Assembly (NCBI RefSeq): GCF_000315625.1
Contig: NW_005434636.1
Coordinates: 207,298-271,297, forward strand
DNA: 64,000 nucleotides
Origin: Guillardia theta CCMP2712
Taxonomy: Eukaryota; Cryptophyceae; Pyrenomonadales; Geminigeraceae
Direction: 5' to 3'
A model generated the notes under the pieces. It worked only from the letters and a program-made list of their open reading frames with translations. It had not been told where the DNA came from and made no database searches. Positions within the stretch are counted from its first letter, which is position 1; the number at the start of each line of letters is the position of its first letter. The translations under genes were made by a program, and so were the position numbers. Shown here piece by piece: positions 31,363-41,621 of this stretch.

Positions 31363-33475
31363 CTAGTTCAAGTTGATCTTTGAGGCGAGCTCACCGGGCA
31401 GGTCAGGTTTTTCTTGCACAACTTGCTTCAAGAGGGGAGCGTTGAGACGAAGCTCGATCTCCGTCATGGCACTTTCATTCTGTTGGGAAGATCAGGATGG
31501 GAGAGAACGTGAGAGAACAAGAACAAGAACAAGAACAAGAAAAACAAGAACAAGAGAGCAAGAGAACAGAAGTAATCAAAGACGAAAGGAGAGGTGAGAA
31601 ATCGGACGAGAAAGAGAGGGAAGGAAGGGCGGAGGGAGAAGGTACAGGAGCGATGTACATCTAGCATCGTCGTCTCACCTCGTTGTAATAGTCTTTCATC
31701 ATTCTTTGCTTGTCCAGCATGGCCTTCTGCTGCATGCACTGCTGGTGTCTTAGCACCTTATTCCTTTGCTGCTCCCTCTTGAAAGCCTCCGCTTCCCTCT
31801 TCATCTCTTCCGCCAGCAGGCGTTCCTCCTCCTTCCTCCTCATCTTTTCCTCCTCCTGCATCTGTATCTGCCTCTGCAAGAAGGCGTTGTTCTCCTTGAC
31901 GATCCTGTCATGGCGCAGGCGATCATTGCGCTCCCTTTCCATGTCCCTCCTGTATTGCTCGTCCTGCGCCTTCTGCACGCGCTCCTCGATGTTGCGCTCC
32001 ACCTCTGCCGCCTTGTTCTCCATCTCCTGCCCCATCCTCTCCGCAGCCTTGAGCCTCAACTGCCGGTCCTGCTCCCTCCGCGCCCTTTCGTTCTCCTGCC
32101 TCTCGGTCAGTCTCGCACTGCAGCAAGGGCTGTCCTCGCCTGTCGCTCTGCCATCTCCATCTGCACGCGGAACAGCCTCTCGTCGAGCTCCCTCTCCTGC
32201 CCAGCGTTCACAACCAACCGCACTGCCTCTCACCCTCACCTCTTGCTTCTGCTGCCGCTTCCTCTCCAGAACTTTCTCGTTCTCCTTGAGCACAGCCTGC
32301 GACGAGGTAAGACGAGCAGAATTCCCAGCAGAGATCCAGTGACCTCATACTGAGCTCTTTTCTCCATTGTAGCTCTCGCCCTCATCTTTTTGTCCTCTTC
32401 TATCTGCATCGGAAAAAAAGCTGCTGTCAGGACTGATCTTGAGAAGCACACGACATTTCCTCTTGCTGGAATTGTTGGATGATAGCAGCTTCTTCCTGCA
32501 TTTGCTTCTCAGCCTGCACAGGATTCAGATCTGACGCCTTGCGCTGCATCCTCTTTGAGACCTGCATCTTCTTCCTATCCTGAGCCCTCTTCAGCTCAAT
32601 GGCCTCTCTCTTGCGCTCCTCAAGGAGTTTTTGCAGTTTCTCATTCTCAATGAGCTTCATCTCTTGTTGCCACTCTTCATACCTGCAAAAGCACGCGCTC
32701 CATCACCCACACGGAAGCTTTCAGATCGCGAGAAAAGTACTTCTTTCGCTGCTCATCAGCAACCCTTCTTTCTTGTTCCTTCACCGCAGCTTTCTGCTTC
32801 TTCCTCTCTTCGATCTGAGCAGCAAGTTCTTCCCGCGTCCTCTGCTGCTCATTCTTGACTTTCTCTTTCATTTTCTTCTGCTCCTCGTAATGCTTCACAT
32901 CATTGTACAGAGTCATCACGCTCCACTCATCAATCTGCGATCAAGCTTCAGTCTCCACCCGCCAGCCATCATCGCCACTCAACCTGCTTCCTTCGCTTCG
33001 ATGGAGACGTCTGCGTGCTGGCAGTAGGAGGAGGTTGAGGCCTGTAGCTGTTGACCTCATCTACTTCAGTACGTCTGGGATAAGAGTCTTGCTCAGCATG
33101 ATCAGAGACGGCCGCTGCTTCTGGAATTCCATCCATCGCAGAGAATTTTCTCTGGAGATCCTTGAGTTGTTTGTCTGTCAGCCGACCATGCGTGAGGATT
33201 TTCTCCACTTCCTCCACGGCTTTCAGGTAGATCGCGTCGTTACCTGCCTTCTTGTTCTGGTTTCTCATGTCAGCATCCATTAGATTCGTCCCATGACTCA
33301 CCTTTCTGTGATAGTCCTTGAGCAAATTGTTCACCAGCACTTCCTTCAACTTGGAGAACTTGCTAGAATCTGTTGTTCGTACCGACGAATGTGACCTTGC
33401 CGTGTTTCCCCGCGCTGTTGCATTCCCTTGGGCTTGCTTCTGGTAGTTTCCTTTGCTGTGAATCCTCGGCAGCAT
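31363..33475 (-). CDS. Long coiled-coil protein, unrecognised family
   Basis: ATG at 33475; the final exon encodes ELRLNAPLLKQVVQEKPDLP and ends at TAG 31363-31365. Exons visible: 33475-about 32975 (basic N-terminus with KLKEVLVNNLLKDYHRKVSH and KILTHGRLTDKQLKDLQRKF), about 32935-32690, 32685-32455, about 32405-32340, about 32300-31670, 31475-31363. Almost all of it is a continuous Glu/Lys/Arg/Gln coiled coil (EERKKQKAAVKEQERRVADE, RIVKENNAFLQRQIQMQEEE, KMRRKEEERLLAEEMKREAE). Such architecture is common in ciliary and basal-body proteins, but I see no diagnostic motif. Exon edges are approximate. A (caagaa)n stretch at 31515-31560 is intronic. Confidence 0.72.
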
Positions 33476-34357
33476 CGTGACCTATCACTCTACTCTCCTA
33501 TCTCGTTGCTGTCTAACACATCCACTGGCACGACCGAGCAGGATGACAAGAGCGGGATGTTGGTGAAGAGGAGGTTTTGAGAGGAGGAGGACGAGGAGGA
33601 CGAGGAGGACGAGGACAAGGAGGACGAGGAGGACGAGGAGGACGAGGAGGACGAGGAGCAGGACGAGGAGGACGAGGAGGACGAGGACGAGGAGCAGGAC
33701 GAGGAGCAGGACGAGGAGGAAACGCCGGGAAGGTGTTGCGGAGGGGATACGCAGGAGCGGAACTGCCAACGGCAGTCAGTTACCACCGTGATGAAGCTGG
33801 ACCGGTAGTACATCCACCCGCAGGTTTGGTCCCTATCAATTTGGGGGTAAAAGGTTGTGAAAAGTAAGGGTCCATTTCAGGCGTTGGAAGGAGGCGAGGA
33901 AAATGGGGGGTTCTGTTACAAGGCGCTGTACAGGGGGTGGTGGGTCCTTGCCTTGTTAGTTAACTAAAACTAAGAAGCCCAGCTAAATCGCATTTCAAAA
34001 TCGAATAAGCTTACTATCTTTATTCCGAGCTAGGGCCACTGGGCCAGCGACTAGACTTTAGACTCGGAGCCTCCGCTCACGGCGCCCCGCGACTGCTTTC
34101 GAGTCTCAGTCAGACCTTATCAAGGTCATTGAATGCTCGAGTGAGGCACTAGAGAAGATGACCTAGGGGTAGACCCCCGCCCACCTAGTGCTTCAAGGTC
34201 TAGCCTGCGACGGTGAGTTCTCGAAAAGGCTCGATTTCGAAATGGCAAAACCTCCCCCAGCCCACAAAGAGCACAAACGGCCCAGTCCGTGTCCGATGTC
34301 CTCGCCTCGTCCTCGCCTCATCCTCGCCCCTCGCCCTTCTACCTTCTGCTTCCTGAC
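33476..34357. repeat. Intergenic region with a (GGACGA)n microsatellite and a short GC-rich block
   Basis: 33580-33722 is a GGACGAGGA-type array. The glycine/arginine and serine/leucine ORFs there are artefacts. 34030-34110 carries a gggccactgggccagc motif also seen near 21700. Otherwise no gene is seen. Confidence 0.7.
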
Positions 34358-34609
34358 ATGCACTCCTCTAACTTGTCGAGCGGCGACCCGTCGCCGCCCC
34401 AGCTCTTCGAGCAGTACTTCGGGCATAGCCCGACCATCGCTGTGGTGACAACAGAGGAGAACCTTCTGGTGGACTTCACGAGGCCTGATGGCAAGATTCG
34501 CTCAGCTGAAAGCTATCCGCGCTCAAAAGGTGGAACAAGTATGGATGACCAGAACGCACACGTTTCCCAGAGAAAACCGAGGGCTTCTGATGACGGACAA
34601 AGTATATAG
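34358..34609 (+). CDS. Small protein, cassette family copy 1, unrecognised
   Basis: ATG at 34358, 83 codons to the stop, possibly the first exon of a longer gene. Residues about 10-43 (DPSPPQLFEQYFGH... to ...LLVDFTRP) belong to a cassette repeated at 36060 and 37282. The rest (KIRSAESYPRSKGG...) is polar and unique. Differences from copy 2 within the cassette are five, all at third codon positions, so this frame is under protein-level constraint. No family is recognised. An acidic-aromatic FEQYFGH start followed by a hydrophobic VVTTEENLLVDF strand pattern is all that can be said. Confidence 0.55.
   Translation: MHSSNLSSGDPSPPQLFEQYFGHSPTIAVVTTEENLLVDFTRPDGKIRSAESYPRSKGGTSMDDQNAHVSQRKPRASDDGQSI
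34384..34486 (+). repeat. Conserved 103-bp coding cassette, copy 1 of 3
   Basis: From cgacccgtcgccgcccc to cacgaggcct. It differs from copy 2 at five positions, all synonymous in the plus frame. The flanks are unrelated on both sides. Confidence 0.93.
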
Positions 34610-36042
34610 ATCAGTGGATGAATGAGCCAGAAAAAAATCGAATCTAACTTCGAAACATGAAGCTCTTGAATGTGTAACTTTTTGCAAGCCAAAGAAACGG
34701 ACCCTGTCGGGGCGAGCTCAACTAAGACTGAAGGACTCAAGGGAAGGAATAGCAAGTTAAGGGACGGCATTCAAGACTAGGCTTAGCCTTTCTTCAACAA
34801 AGTCAGACATATTGAATACGAAAGGACTAGAAGCATAGGATGACTCAAAGTGCTCTGGGGGATACCCCCTGGTGGCAGGAGCACTTGTTATATTCCTTGT
34901 TTTATCCTATATAAGTGAAATTCTCTTCATCTACCCAGTATTGTTTTGCAAACTTATCTGGCATCGCTTGCTTTGTGTAATCCGTAGACATCTGCTGACC
35001 AAATGTCAAGCTCTAACTTACAGAGCCCAGAGCCGTCAAGTCTCAGAAGGATGGCAGGTCTGATCAAGAAGCTCAAGGCACCTGAAGTGAAGAGCCTATC
35101 CAGGCAACACCATGTTCTTAGATAACTACTTGTGAAAAATGCCGCTTTTTCTGCCTCCTTCAAGTCAAGAACAGAATCTTTGACAAAGTGTTACTGATTT
35201 TGTTGAAGAATTTCCTGCGAATCCGAACTTCACTGTCAGATCTCAGCCGGTACCTCAGTCTCAAGTTCTGCACAACGTGAACGATACCCGTGAGGCTTCG
35301 AGTCGAGCTGCCGCGACGGACATGATCGGACAGACTGTGACTGAAAGTTGTGACGGTATCAAGCCTGATTGTCGCTGCCCCTCTGGGGGGGGCCTGAGGG
35401 GGAAGGGCCCTTCATGAGTTTCAAGTTACCGGCGGTTAGTTCCGTTCCGACTAGGCTTCCGATCTGATGATTGGCCCGTCTTTTTGTCCGTCACTGTATG
35501 GCGAATTTATCACTCAGAAATGTTCAAATATGACGCAAGAATATCACTTGCTATGCGTGAAATACCCATGTGATCATCAGTGAAATTTGATGTCAACCAT
35601 GAAATCTCGACTCGATCCCAACTATTAGTTTATAATATAGGGGGCCCCGTGTCATGATCAGGCTCCGACCCCAAGAGTCACGGTCAAGGGTCTTTTCAGA
35701 AGTTGGAAGCGCCAGGACTTATTAAGGAGTAGTACCGGAGACTTCACTCATCAGAGGAGCCATTTTTCAGAGTCTCGAGCCTTTTCCCTGTCGGAGTCCG
35801 TCGGGTCGCCTTTGAGGCTCTTCAGGGCCTCAAGTTATGACCTCCTGGACCTCTTGTCTCGCCCACCGCGGGCTTGATCTGCAACCTCTCTAGCTCTTCT
35901 CCATCGTTGTAGACTCGCTGTGAACACCGTCGGTGTTGTGTTCTGCCGACTCTCTGTTCTTGTGCTTCACTTACTGTTCTGTTCTATAAGTTGAAGGAGC
36001 CTAGCGTGCCACATCCCCTGAGAGAAGCTGTAAGTTGCATCC
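34610..36042. other. Spacer between cassette genes 1 and 2
   Basis: No recognisable gene. Contains a small GC-rich patch (35370-35460). Could hold introns or 3' exons of cassette gene 1, but no splice-supported ORF was found. Confidence 0.5.
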
Positions 36043-36312
36043 ATGCTGCAGTTGAGTGTCGACCCCTCCCCACCCCAGCTCTTCGAGCAGTACTTCGGGC
36101 ATAGCCCGACCATCGCTGTAGTGACGACAGAGGAGAACCTTCTGGTGGACTTCACGAGGCCTCAACGATGCGATCGTTCGTCGGGGAATCGGATGAAGCT
36201 CACCTATCAACCACAACCTAACAATGGTTCAGGAAGCCTCAATCAATTTGAACGCGATCAAGTCGAAAGCATTGCCGAGGAAAATGAGGGGGTACGAGGA
36301 GCATGGACATAG
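36043..36312 (+). CDS. Small protein, cassette family copy 2, unrecognised
   Basis: ATG at 36043 begins MLQLSV then enters the shared cassette (PSPPQLFEQYFGH, VVTTEENLLVDFTR, then PQRCDRSS). 89 residues to the stop. After the cassette the sequence is polar (QPQPNNGSGSLNQFERDQVE) and not shared. The Met lies 7 residues before the PSPPQ motif, as in copies 1 and 3 (6-11 residues), which suggests that the cassette is the conserved N-terminus of a small family. Function is unknown. A longer spliced product is possible. Confidence 0.55.
   Translation: MLQLSVDPSPPQLFEQYFGHSPTIAVVTTEENLLVDFTRPQRCDRSSGNRMKLTYQPQPNNGSGSLNQFERDQVESIAEENEGVRGAWT
36060..36183 (+). repeat. Conserved coding cassette, copy 2 of 3
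   Basis: 124 bp shared with copy 3, including a 3' extension caacgatgcgatcgttcgtcg that copy 1 lacks. Confidence 0.93.
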
Positions 36313-37263
36313 TGTCCGGGGCGGCTGGCAGAGATGAAGAAGCAGATCTCCAAAATGAAAAGGATTCTCGAGACCGTTTCTGTGCAATCAAGTGAATAAC
36401 AAATACACAAGTACAGTTTTGAGCAATAAAGCACAACCAGTTCTGATCTTATCATCGCTACATGAAAGTCAAGATACGCCTTGATGATGCGATGACGATA
36501 TCCTTCTGTATGGGTTTGATTTAAGCTGTTGTTATAAGAGTCCTTTCGGGCAACTGTTGAGAGACAGCTATGTTGCAACGATGTTTGATACTATCAGCTC
36601 ACATGGCAAGAAGGCAAAGGAAACACAAGCATCGATCAACGACGGCTCTATCTCGATGGGCGGTTGAGTTGTGATCAAGGAACGTGTTCTCAGCTATTCA
36701 TGTCGTTCGTGATCGTATTGTCACAAGTAGAAGTCAACAGGGTCTCTGCAGTCCTCTGCCATCGGTCGAAGTAAAAGACATCAACTTTAGACCCATGTAA
36801 TAATCAGATACACTGACACGACTGTGTTAGCGTTCCGTGATCACAGCGATCGCATCAGTATCACCATACTTGTGACATTGCTGCCATGGGTCAGTGTTTC
36901 CATCGCTGTTTCCATCGGTGGTCAGACCGAGATGAGGCGGGCCCACATCTGATGCAGGAGTCTCATCTGAGACTAGATCCGAACCTGGGTACAAATAGGT
37001 AGTTACACCTGCTGACAGGAAGCGTCTTGTACTCTACCAAAAGACTCCTTTTCGATGCATGTAAGACTTGCGCACCAACTTTTACGTCGGCTATAACCTG
37101 TTTCTTCTACGCCCTTCAACGCACCCTTCACGCCCTCGTTCCCTCACTTCCTACTTGCTACCGTCTCCTTCCACAACCTTCTCGTCCTTTCAAAGTTCCC
37201 CACCATCTTGTCCTACCCGAACAAACTTGCACTCATTCCCGTACTGTCCTTGCTCAGTTCGTT
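36313..37263. other. Spacer between cassette genes 2 and 3
   Basis: No supported gene. The ORF upstream of copy 3 (from 37027) is Leu/Pro/Thr-rich and may be 5' flank rather than protein. Confidence 0.5.
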
Positions 37264-37584
37264 ATGCTGTCTCCTGCTCAACCCTCCCCACCCCAGCTCT
37301 TCGAGCAGTACTTCGGGCATAGCCCGACCATGGCTGTGGTGACGACAGAGGAGAACCTTCTGGTGGACTTCACGAGGCTTCAACGATGCGATCGTTCGTC
37401 GTGGCATTCTAGCAATAGGTGTGATGAGAAATGTATCAAGGAAAGTCAGGATGATGTGAGAGAAGATGCAGCAAGACGCAAGTCTGTGGCAGGAGACAAC
37501 ACATGGAGTATCTCTGACGATTCTTATGTGTATGAACGCTCCATATCGAAAGATTACAAAAGCTTGCGGAATCAAATAAAATGA
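37264..37584 (+). CDS. Small protein, cassette family copy 3, unrecognised
   Basis: ATG at 37264 (MLSPAQ) then the cassette PSPPQLFEQYFGH, TMAVVTTEENLLVDFTR, LQRCDRSS, then a polar tail (RCDEKCIKESQDDVREDAAR) to the stop, 106 residues. The frame is also open upstream to 37027, which would give 185 residues, but the upstream part has no counterpart in copies 1 and 2. Two non-synonymous changes (Ile to Met, Pro to Leu) separate it from copy 2. Confidence 0.55.
   Translation: MLSPAQPSPPQLFEQYFGHSPTMAVVTTEENLLVDFTRLQRCDRSSWHSSNRCDEKCIKESQDDVREDAARRKSVAGDNTWSISDDSYVYERSISKDYKSLRNQIK
37282..37401 (+). repeat. Conserved coding cassette, copy 3 of 3
   Basis: Shares about 120 bp with copy 2, three mismatches seen by eye, ending in the same gatgcgatcgttcgtcg. 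Confidence 0.93.
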
Positions 37585-38272
37585 AACCTGACAAGTGCTG
37601 CACATGCGTGCACAATGACATTCGAACCACTTCATACATCGTAGGGCGGTGTAACGTAGCGGAGCTGATCAGTTTGATGCTGTTCAGTCTCACAACGATG
37701 TGCAAGTTAAGTCATCGTCGGGGTTGCGAAGAAAAGTAGAGGAGTCTGATGACAATTGTTTTAGAAATGCACAAGGCATGGATGTAACGAGTTTACACTT
37801 ACAAACTCGTCTGAGTGAGTGAGTGAGGGAGAGAGGGGGAGGGAGAGAGAGATGAGACAAAAAGGAGGCAGCTCAAACCTACCCCAACCACACAAGCGAC
37901 TCTGCTAAGTGACTGCAGGTACTTACCGTACGACATGCATCAGAACAAAGAGTTGTTGCGCAGATGTGCCTCAGAAGAATATTGCCAACACAGGAGAGGC
38001 AGCTCGTACTCCAGTCAGCATCAGTGCCAACGAGTCACGCGGCCCAACTTGAACTCAAGTTTTTGTATCATAGTATGATCGGCTGGAGTCAGCTGAGGCG
38101 GACTCGCTCTGGTGATCTAGTCAAACCAACTGAACATGGAAGAGCACGATGGGGAACAGACGAGTACTTGAGCTGTCCTTACAGACGTATCTTGCTTGCC
38201 CTTGGTATCTACCTCTCCCCTCTCTCTTCACTCCCCCTTCCCCTTCCCCTCCGACTGACAGGGGTGTGGCAG

Positions 38273-40194
38273 GCTACTATCACGGTAGGATGCTGTTCCA
38301 AAGCCCTAGGACGCCTGCAGGCACATGGCATGCGAAGCAAACCAAGGAGGCAGCAGAGCTTTTCATAGCAGGTTGACATCCCAATGCTTCAATCGTTTGT
38401 AGTGACGGAAGTGAACAGCGCTCGAGTACAATCAGTTGAGCTGTGAAGAAGGCTTCTACAGGCTTGACAAGGATCAGGATGGGTTTGTCTCTTTTGAGGT
38501 AGTTGTTTGTTTGTGCATGATGAGAGCCTGGGGTGATCAGGAGATGAGAAGCTGCTTTTCTGCCAGGATCTGGTGGAGGGTGCAGAGGAGCTTGACCTCG
38601 GGGTCACAGTTGAAGACATCAGATCACTACATCAGGAAATGGACATGGTTTGTATCCTCCTGCTCTAAGAAGTCTACCTAAGATAGTTTGCAACAGCACG
38701 GGGACGGTCTTGTAGAGCTTGACAGCTGGATGAAGCTGCTGTGGAGAAAGAATGCTCGAGACATCATGCTGGATAAGATCGGCCAGCCTGGCGGGGTTGT
38801 ATCATCAGCGCAATATGAGAGGGAGAGCAGAGCTGGCATGAAAGCTGATGCTTCAGACCTTGATCTGCCCATATCTAGCACAGACAGGAAATTGGGCAAA
38901 AAGTGGACGATGACCGAGAACGAGAGTCCGGATTTGATTTCAGACCAGAAAGAAGTTGAAAGCATGCGGCTATCAGAATCAGGCAAAGAGCCGCAGAGTG
39001 ACATGTTCAAGAGTCTTGAGGAAGCTGCAGCAGAGGCGGCTGGACAACCTGCGCTTAAGGTTGTGGGGAGAGAGGAGGGAATGACTTCGAAGCAAGATGA
39101 AACAGAGCAAGTGATGATCGAGGAAAGTACCGTTGAGGTAGAGCAGAGGGGGGAAGAGCAGAGTAAGACCTCGAGCAGGAGTCGGGGAGAACAGATAAGG
39201 GCATTGAGCAAACCAACGGAGGAAAGTTCGCTGTCGTCTGATGAAGAGGAGCAGGAGCAGGTAGCAAGGCCAATGCCCATGATCGAGAAGGACGATGAGC
39301 AGAGAGAGGCTGCGAGTTGTTCGAGTGGCGATGGTGAGAGGAGATTGAAGGATGTAGAGAGCGGCGGGGGAGGAGCGATGGGAGAGGGGAGAATAGGAGG
39401 CGTTAATGCGACGAAAGCAGCAGAAACGATGGAAGGGAGAGACGTAGATCATCATGAATTGAATGCTCGGGCCATCATCCCTTCGGCGATCCAGCCAGAT
39501 ACAACTAGCGATCAAGCAGCTCCGGGCGAGACTCCAAGGCTCAGTGTAAAGGAGTGTGAAGAAGCCTCCGACATGCTGAGAGCGACTGGACAACATGTAC
39601 GACATGATTTCTTACAATCGTTGCGTGAACACTGGCATGTACAGGATCGTGGATGCTGCAGTGGCGATGTTCTGATCGTTCAGCCTGTTCTTCACCGAAC
39701 TCAGGAAATCCCCGTCTTGGACAAGGAGTTTGCAACCTTGGTCTGACAAGTAAGCTTGTGTGATGCGTACTGTAACCTAGGTCCAGGCTGTGTCGACCAT
39801 TGCACAGACCTTGGGGCTGAAACCATCGGACGCGTGCTTGAAGCACGTCAACGTCACTGGCTCCCAAGTGATCCTTGAGATCCATGTCAGCGTGCAGGGG
39901 GTGCGGGAGACCGAGCGGTCGGGGAGGGCAAATCTTGAGTTTCATCTCTTCAAGGTAAGCACGTCGTTCCCAGCATCCCCCCCACCATTATTGCCCTCTA
40001 ACGCCATGCAGCTTCTGTTGGCAGATGTCGAGAGCGAGCACAGCAAGCTTTTGGGAGCAGACGGACTGTGCTGGATGGAGGAGATCGTTGTCCGCGGCTC
40101 CGAGGAGAGCTCCTACATGCTACGCATCCCATCACACCGCAAGAGAAGAAACCAGTCAGCCTCATCGTCGTCATCGTCGTCGTCAAAGGTTTAA
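38273..40194 (+). CDS. EF-hand protein, short paralogue of the EF-hand/WD40 gene downstream
   Basis: Secure exons: 38273-38371, 38419-38498, 38567-38647, 38697-about 39600, then 39783-39956 and 40011-40194. EF-hand loop DKDQDGFVSFE, then EELDLGVTVEDIRSLHQEM, then HGDGLVELDSWMKLLWRKNA. These align with the gene at 41622 (DHDADGFLSLE; RGELIELDRWIKYMWRDNP), and the two shared internal exons are exactly 80 and 81 nt in both, so they are tandem duplicates. A long Glu/Ser-rich disordered exon follows. The C-terminal part (QTLGLKPSDACLKHVNVTGS, VILEIHVSVQG) resembles the corresponding domain of the long gene (CCQAFSLQADTFRIENVLF). It stops at 40194 with no WD40 repeats. The 5' exon with the start codon is not certain. 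Calcium binding is likely. Confidence 0.75.
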
Positions 40195-40628
40195 GATGTT
40201 GCGTCTCAAAAATGTTCTTCTAACTTGCACCAAGGTTGATGCCACAGCAAGTAGAGCTGCCATGACCCTCCCCGAAGCCGCACCAGGTGACATGCATGTG
40301 CAAATACGACCTGAATGACCAACAGCCTTCAGAGTCGAGCAGGAGTAGCAAGTACAATCTCCGCACCCGAGTGGGAGGATCAGCGGGAGATATAATCAGC
40401 GGGTGACCAGAAGGAGCGTAGAAGCAAGCACAGCAGGGAATTAGCCTAGAGAAATTGAGTGCGAGCATGAAATCAGCTTGTCATTGGTTGAACTGATCCG
40501 AGATCAAGACAGCTGTCACTCTTCTTCAGCGCCATGTCTTCCCACCCCCGCACCCCCCCGCACGCCAACATGCCCGTCATATATAAACAGTCGTGTGCAC
40601 TATTCTGCATCTGCCTTCAAGTGGCAGA

Positions 40629-40702
40629 GCTTTCGTGGGAAAGTTGGTTAATCCGTGTGCCTGACACGCACAAGATCCCCAGTTCGAACCTGGGCGAAAG
40701 CA
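40629..40702 (+). tRNA. tRNA-Val (anticodon GAC)
   Basis: 74 nt, no intron. Acceptor stem gctttcg/cgaaagc is a perfect 7 bp with discriminator A. D stem gga/tcc with loop aagttggttaa. Anticodon stem tgtgc/gcaca around loop ctgacac, giving anticodon GAC. T arm cccag-ttcgaac-ctggg. Internal A box (tgggaaagttgg) and B box (gttcgaacc) fit pol III promoters. CCA is not encoded. GAC reads Val GUC, whereas eukaryotes usually read GUU/GUC with inosine-modified AAC. Confidence 0.92.
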
Positions 40703-40707
40703 CTTAC

Positions 40708-40713
40708 TCTTTT
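40708..40713 (+). terminator. Pol III T-tract after tRNA-Val
   Basis: A cttttag T4 run six bases after the tRNA 3' end, the usual RNA polymerase III stop. Confidence 0.6.
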
Positions 40714-40739
40714 AGTATCTGCTTGTGGCATTGCCGGAC

Positions 40740-41621
40740 AATCCTTTTTTTGGGGCCACCGAAGTCGCCGGGCCCCACCGGGTGAACAACCGGCGTTGAA
40801 CGGAACGACGTGCACTGGGACGGGCGGCGACCGGGTTAACCGAGCCCGTGGCTCCTCAGTGCTCGGGACTGTTTATTAGTGATGAAAAAAAAAGTTTATT
40901 ACCGTACTGATTAACTTTGAGTAAAGGGATTAGTACTGTCGGACTTCTACGGGCCTGCCCGCCGGGCCGAGGCCCGGCGAGGCCCGGCGGCCCGAGTCCT
41001 AACTCTGATGCGGGCCCTAACCTCCCCGACAGTTTTTTGATCACTGGATCATCTGGAATAGAGGGGGGTAGAGGGTGGTCAAGTACCCGTACGTTTCCTT
41101 GTGAAAGGAGTGGTGATGGAGGGTTATATAAGGGGTAGTACAGTGACGGACGGTTTGGCTATGCACACCGCGCTGTGCTGGGAAGGAGTCGACAAGAGAA
41201 GGAGCAGAAGAGGCAGAGGAAGGAGGGAAGAAGAGAGCGATAGCGCAAGATGTTGTGATGCAAGGGAAGACAAGTGAGGAAGGAAAGTTGTTGCTGAGAC
41301 TGAGTCAGGACAAGAGGAGGATGGAACGAAAGGTGGACGTCACAAGATGCTATTTCATTCGAGAGTAGAAAATTTTGTTTTGCATCTGACAATGAGTACA
41401 GGAAGGACGAGAGAACCTTTCAATGTGGAGAGCAGCAATCTTCCATGATGGGGAGATGCTCTCAAAAACATCACGCAGTTAAGATGCAATGATGGGAAAA
41501 ACTGTGAGAGCTTCGGTAGTTCTTCATCATTCTATCGAACAACGCCTCCGCTCCAAGAGCTTCGAAAGCTTTCGAACACGACGTCTGAGACTTTGAGAAC
41601 TCCATACTGAGAGATACACTC
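40740..41621. repeat. Intergenic block with GC-rich palindromes and short G-rich part
   Basis: 40755-40865 and 40945-41030 hold gggccccaccggg, ccgggccgaggcccggcgaggcccggcggcccg and the motif aaccggcgttgaacgg, which recurs near 63905 (ggcgttcaacgg) and 28255. 41055-41140 has a short G-rich run. Nothing coding is seen up to the ATG at 41622. Confidence 0.55.

Noticed and set aside
36001-36216. Minus-strand ORF over the cassette (REVHQKVLLCRH...)
   Set aside because: Substitutions between copies are at third positions of the plus frame, so the plus frame is the constrained one.
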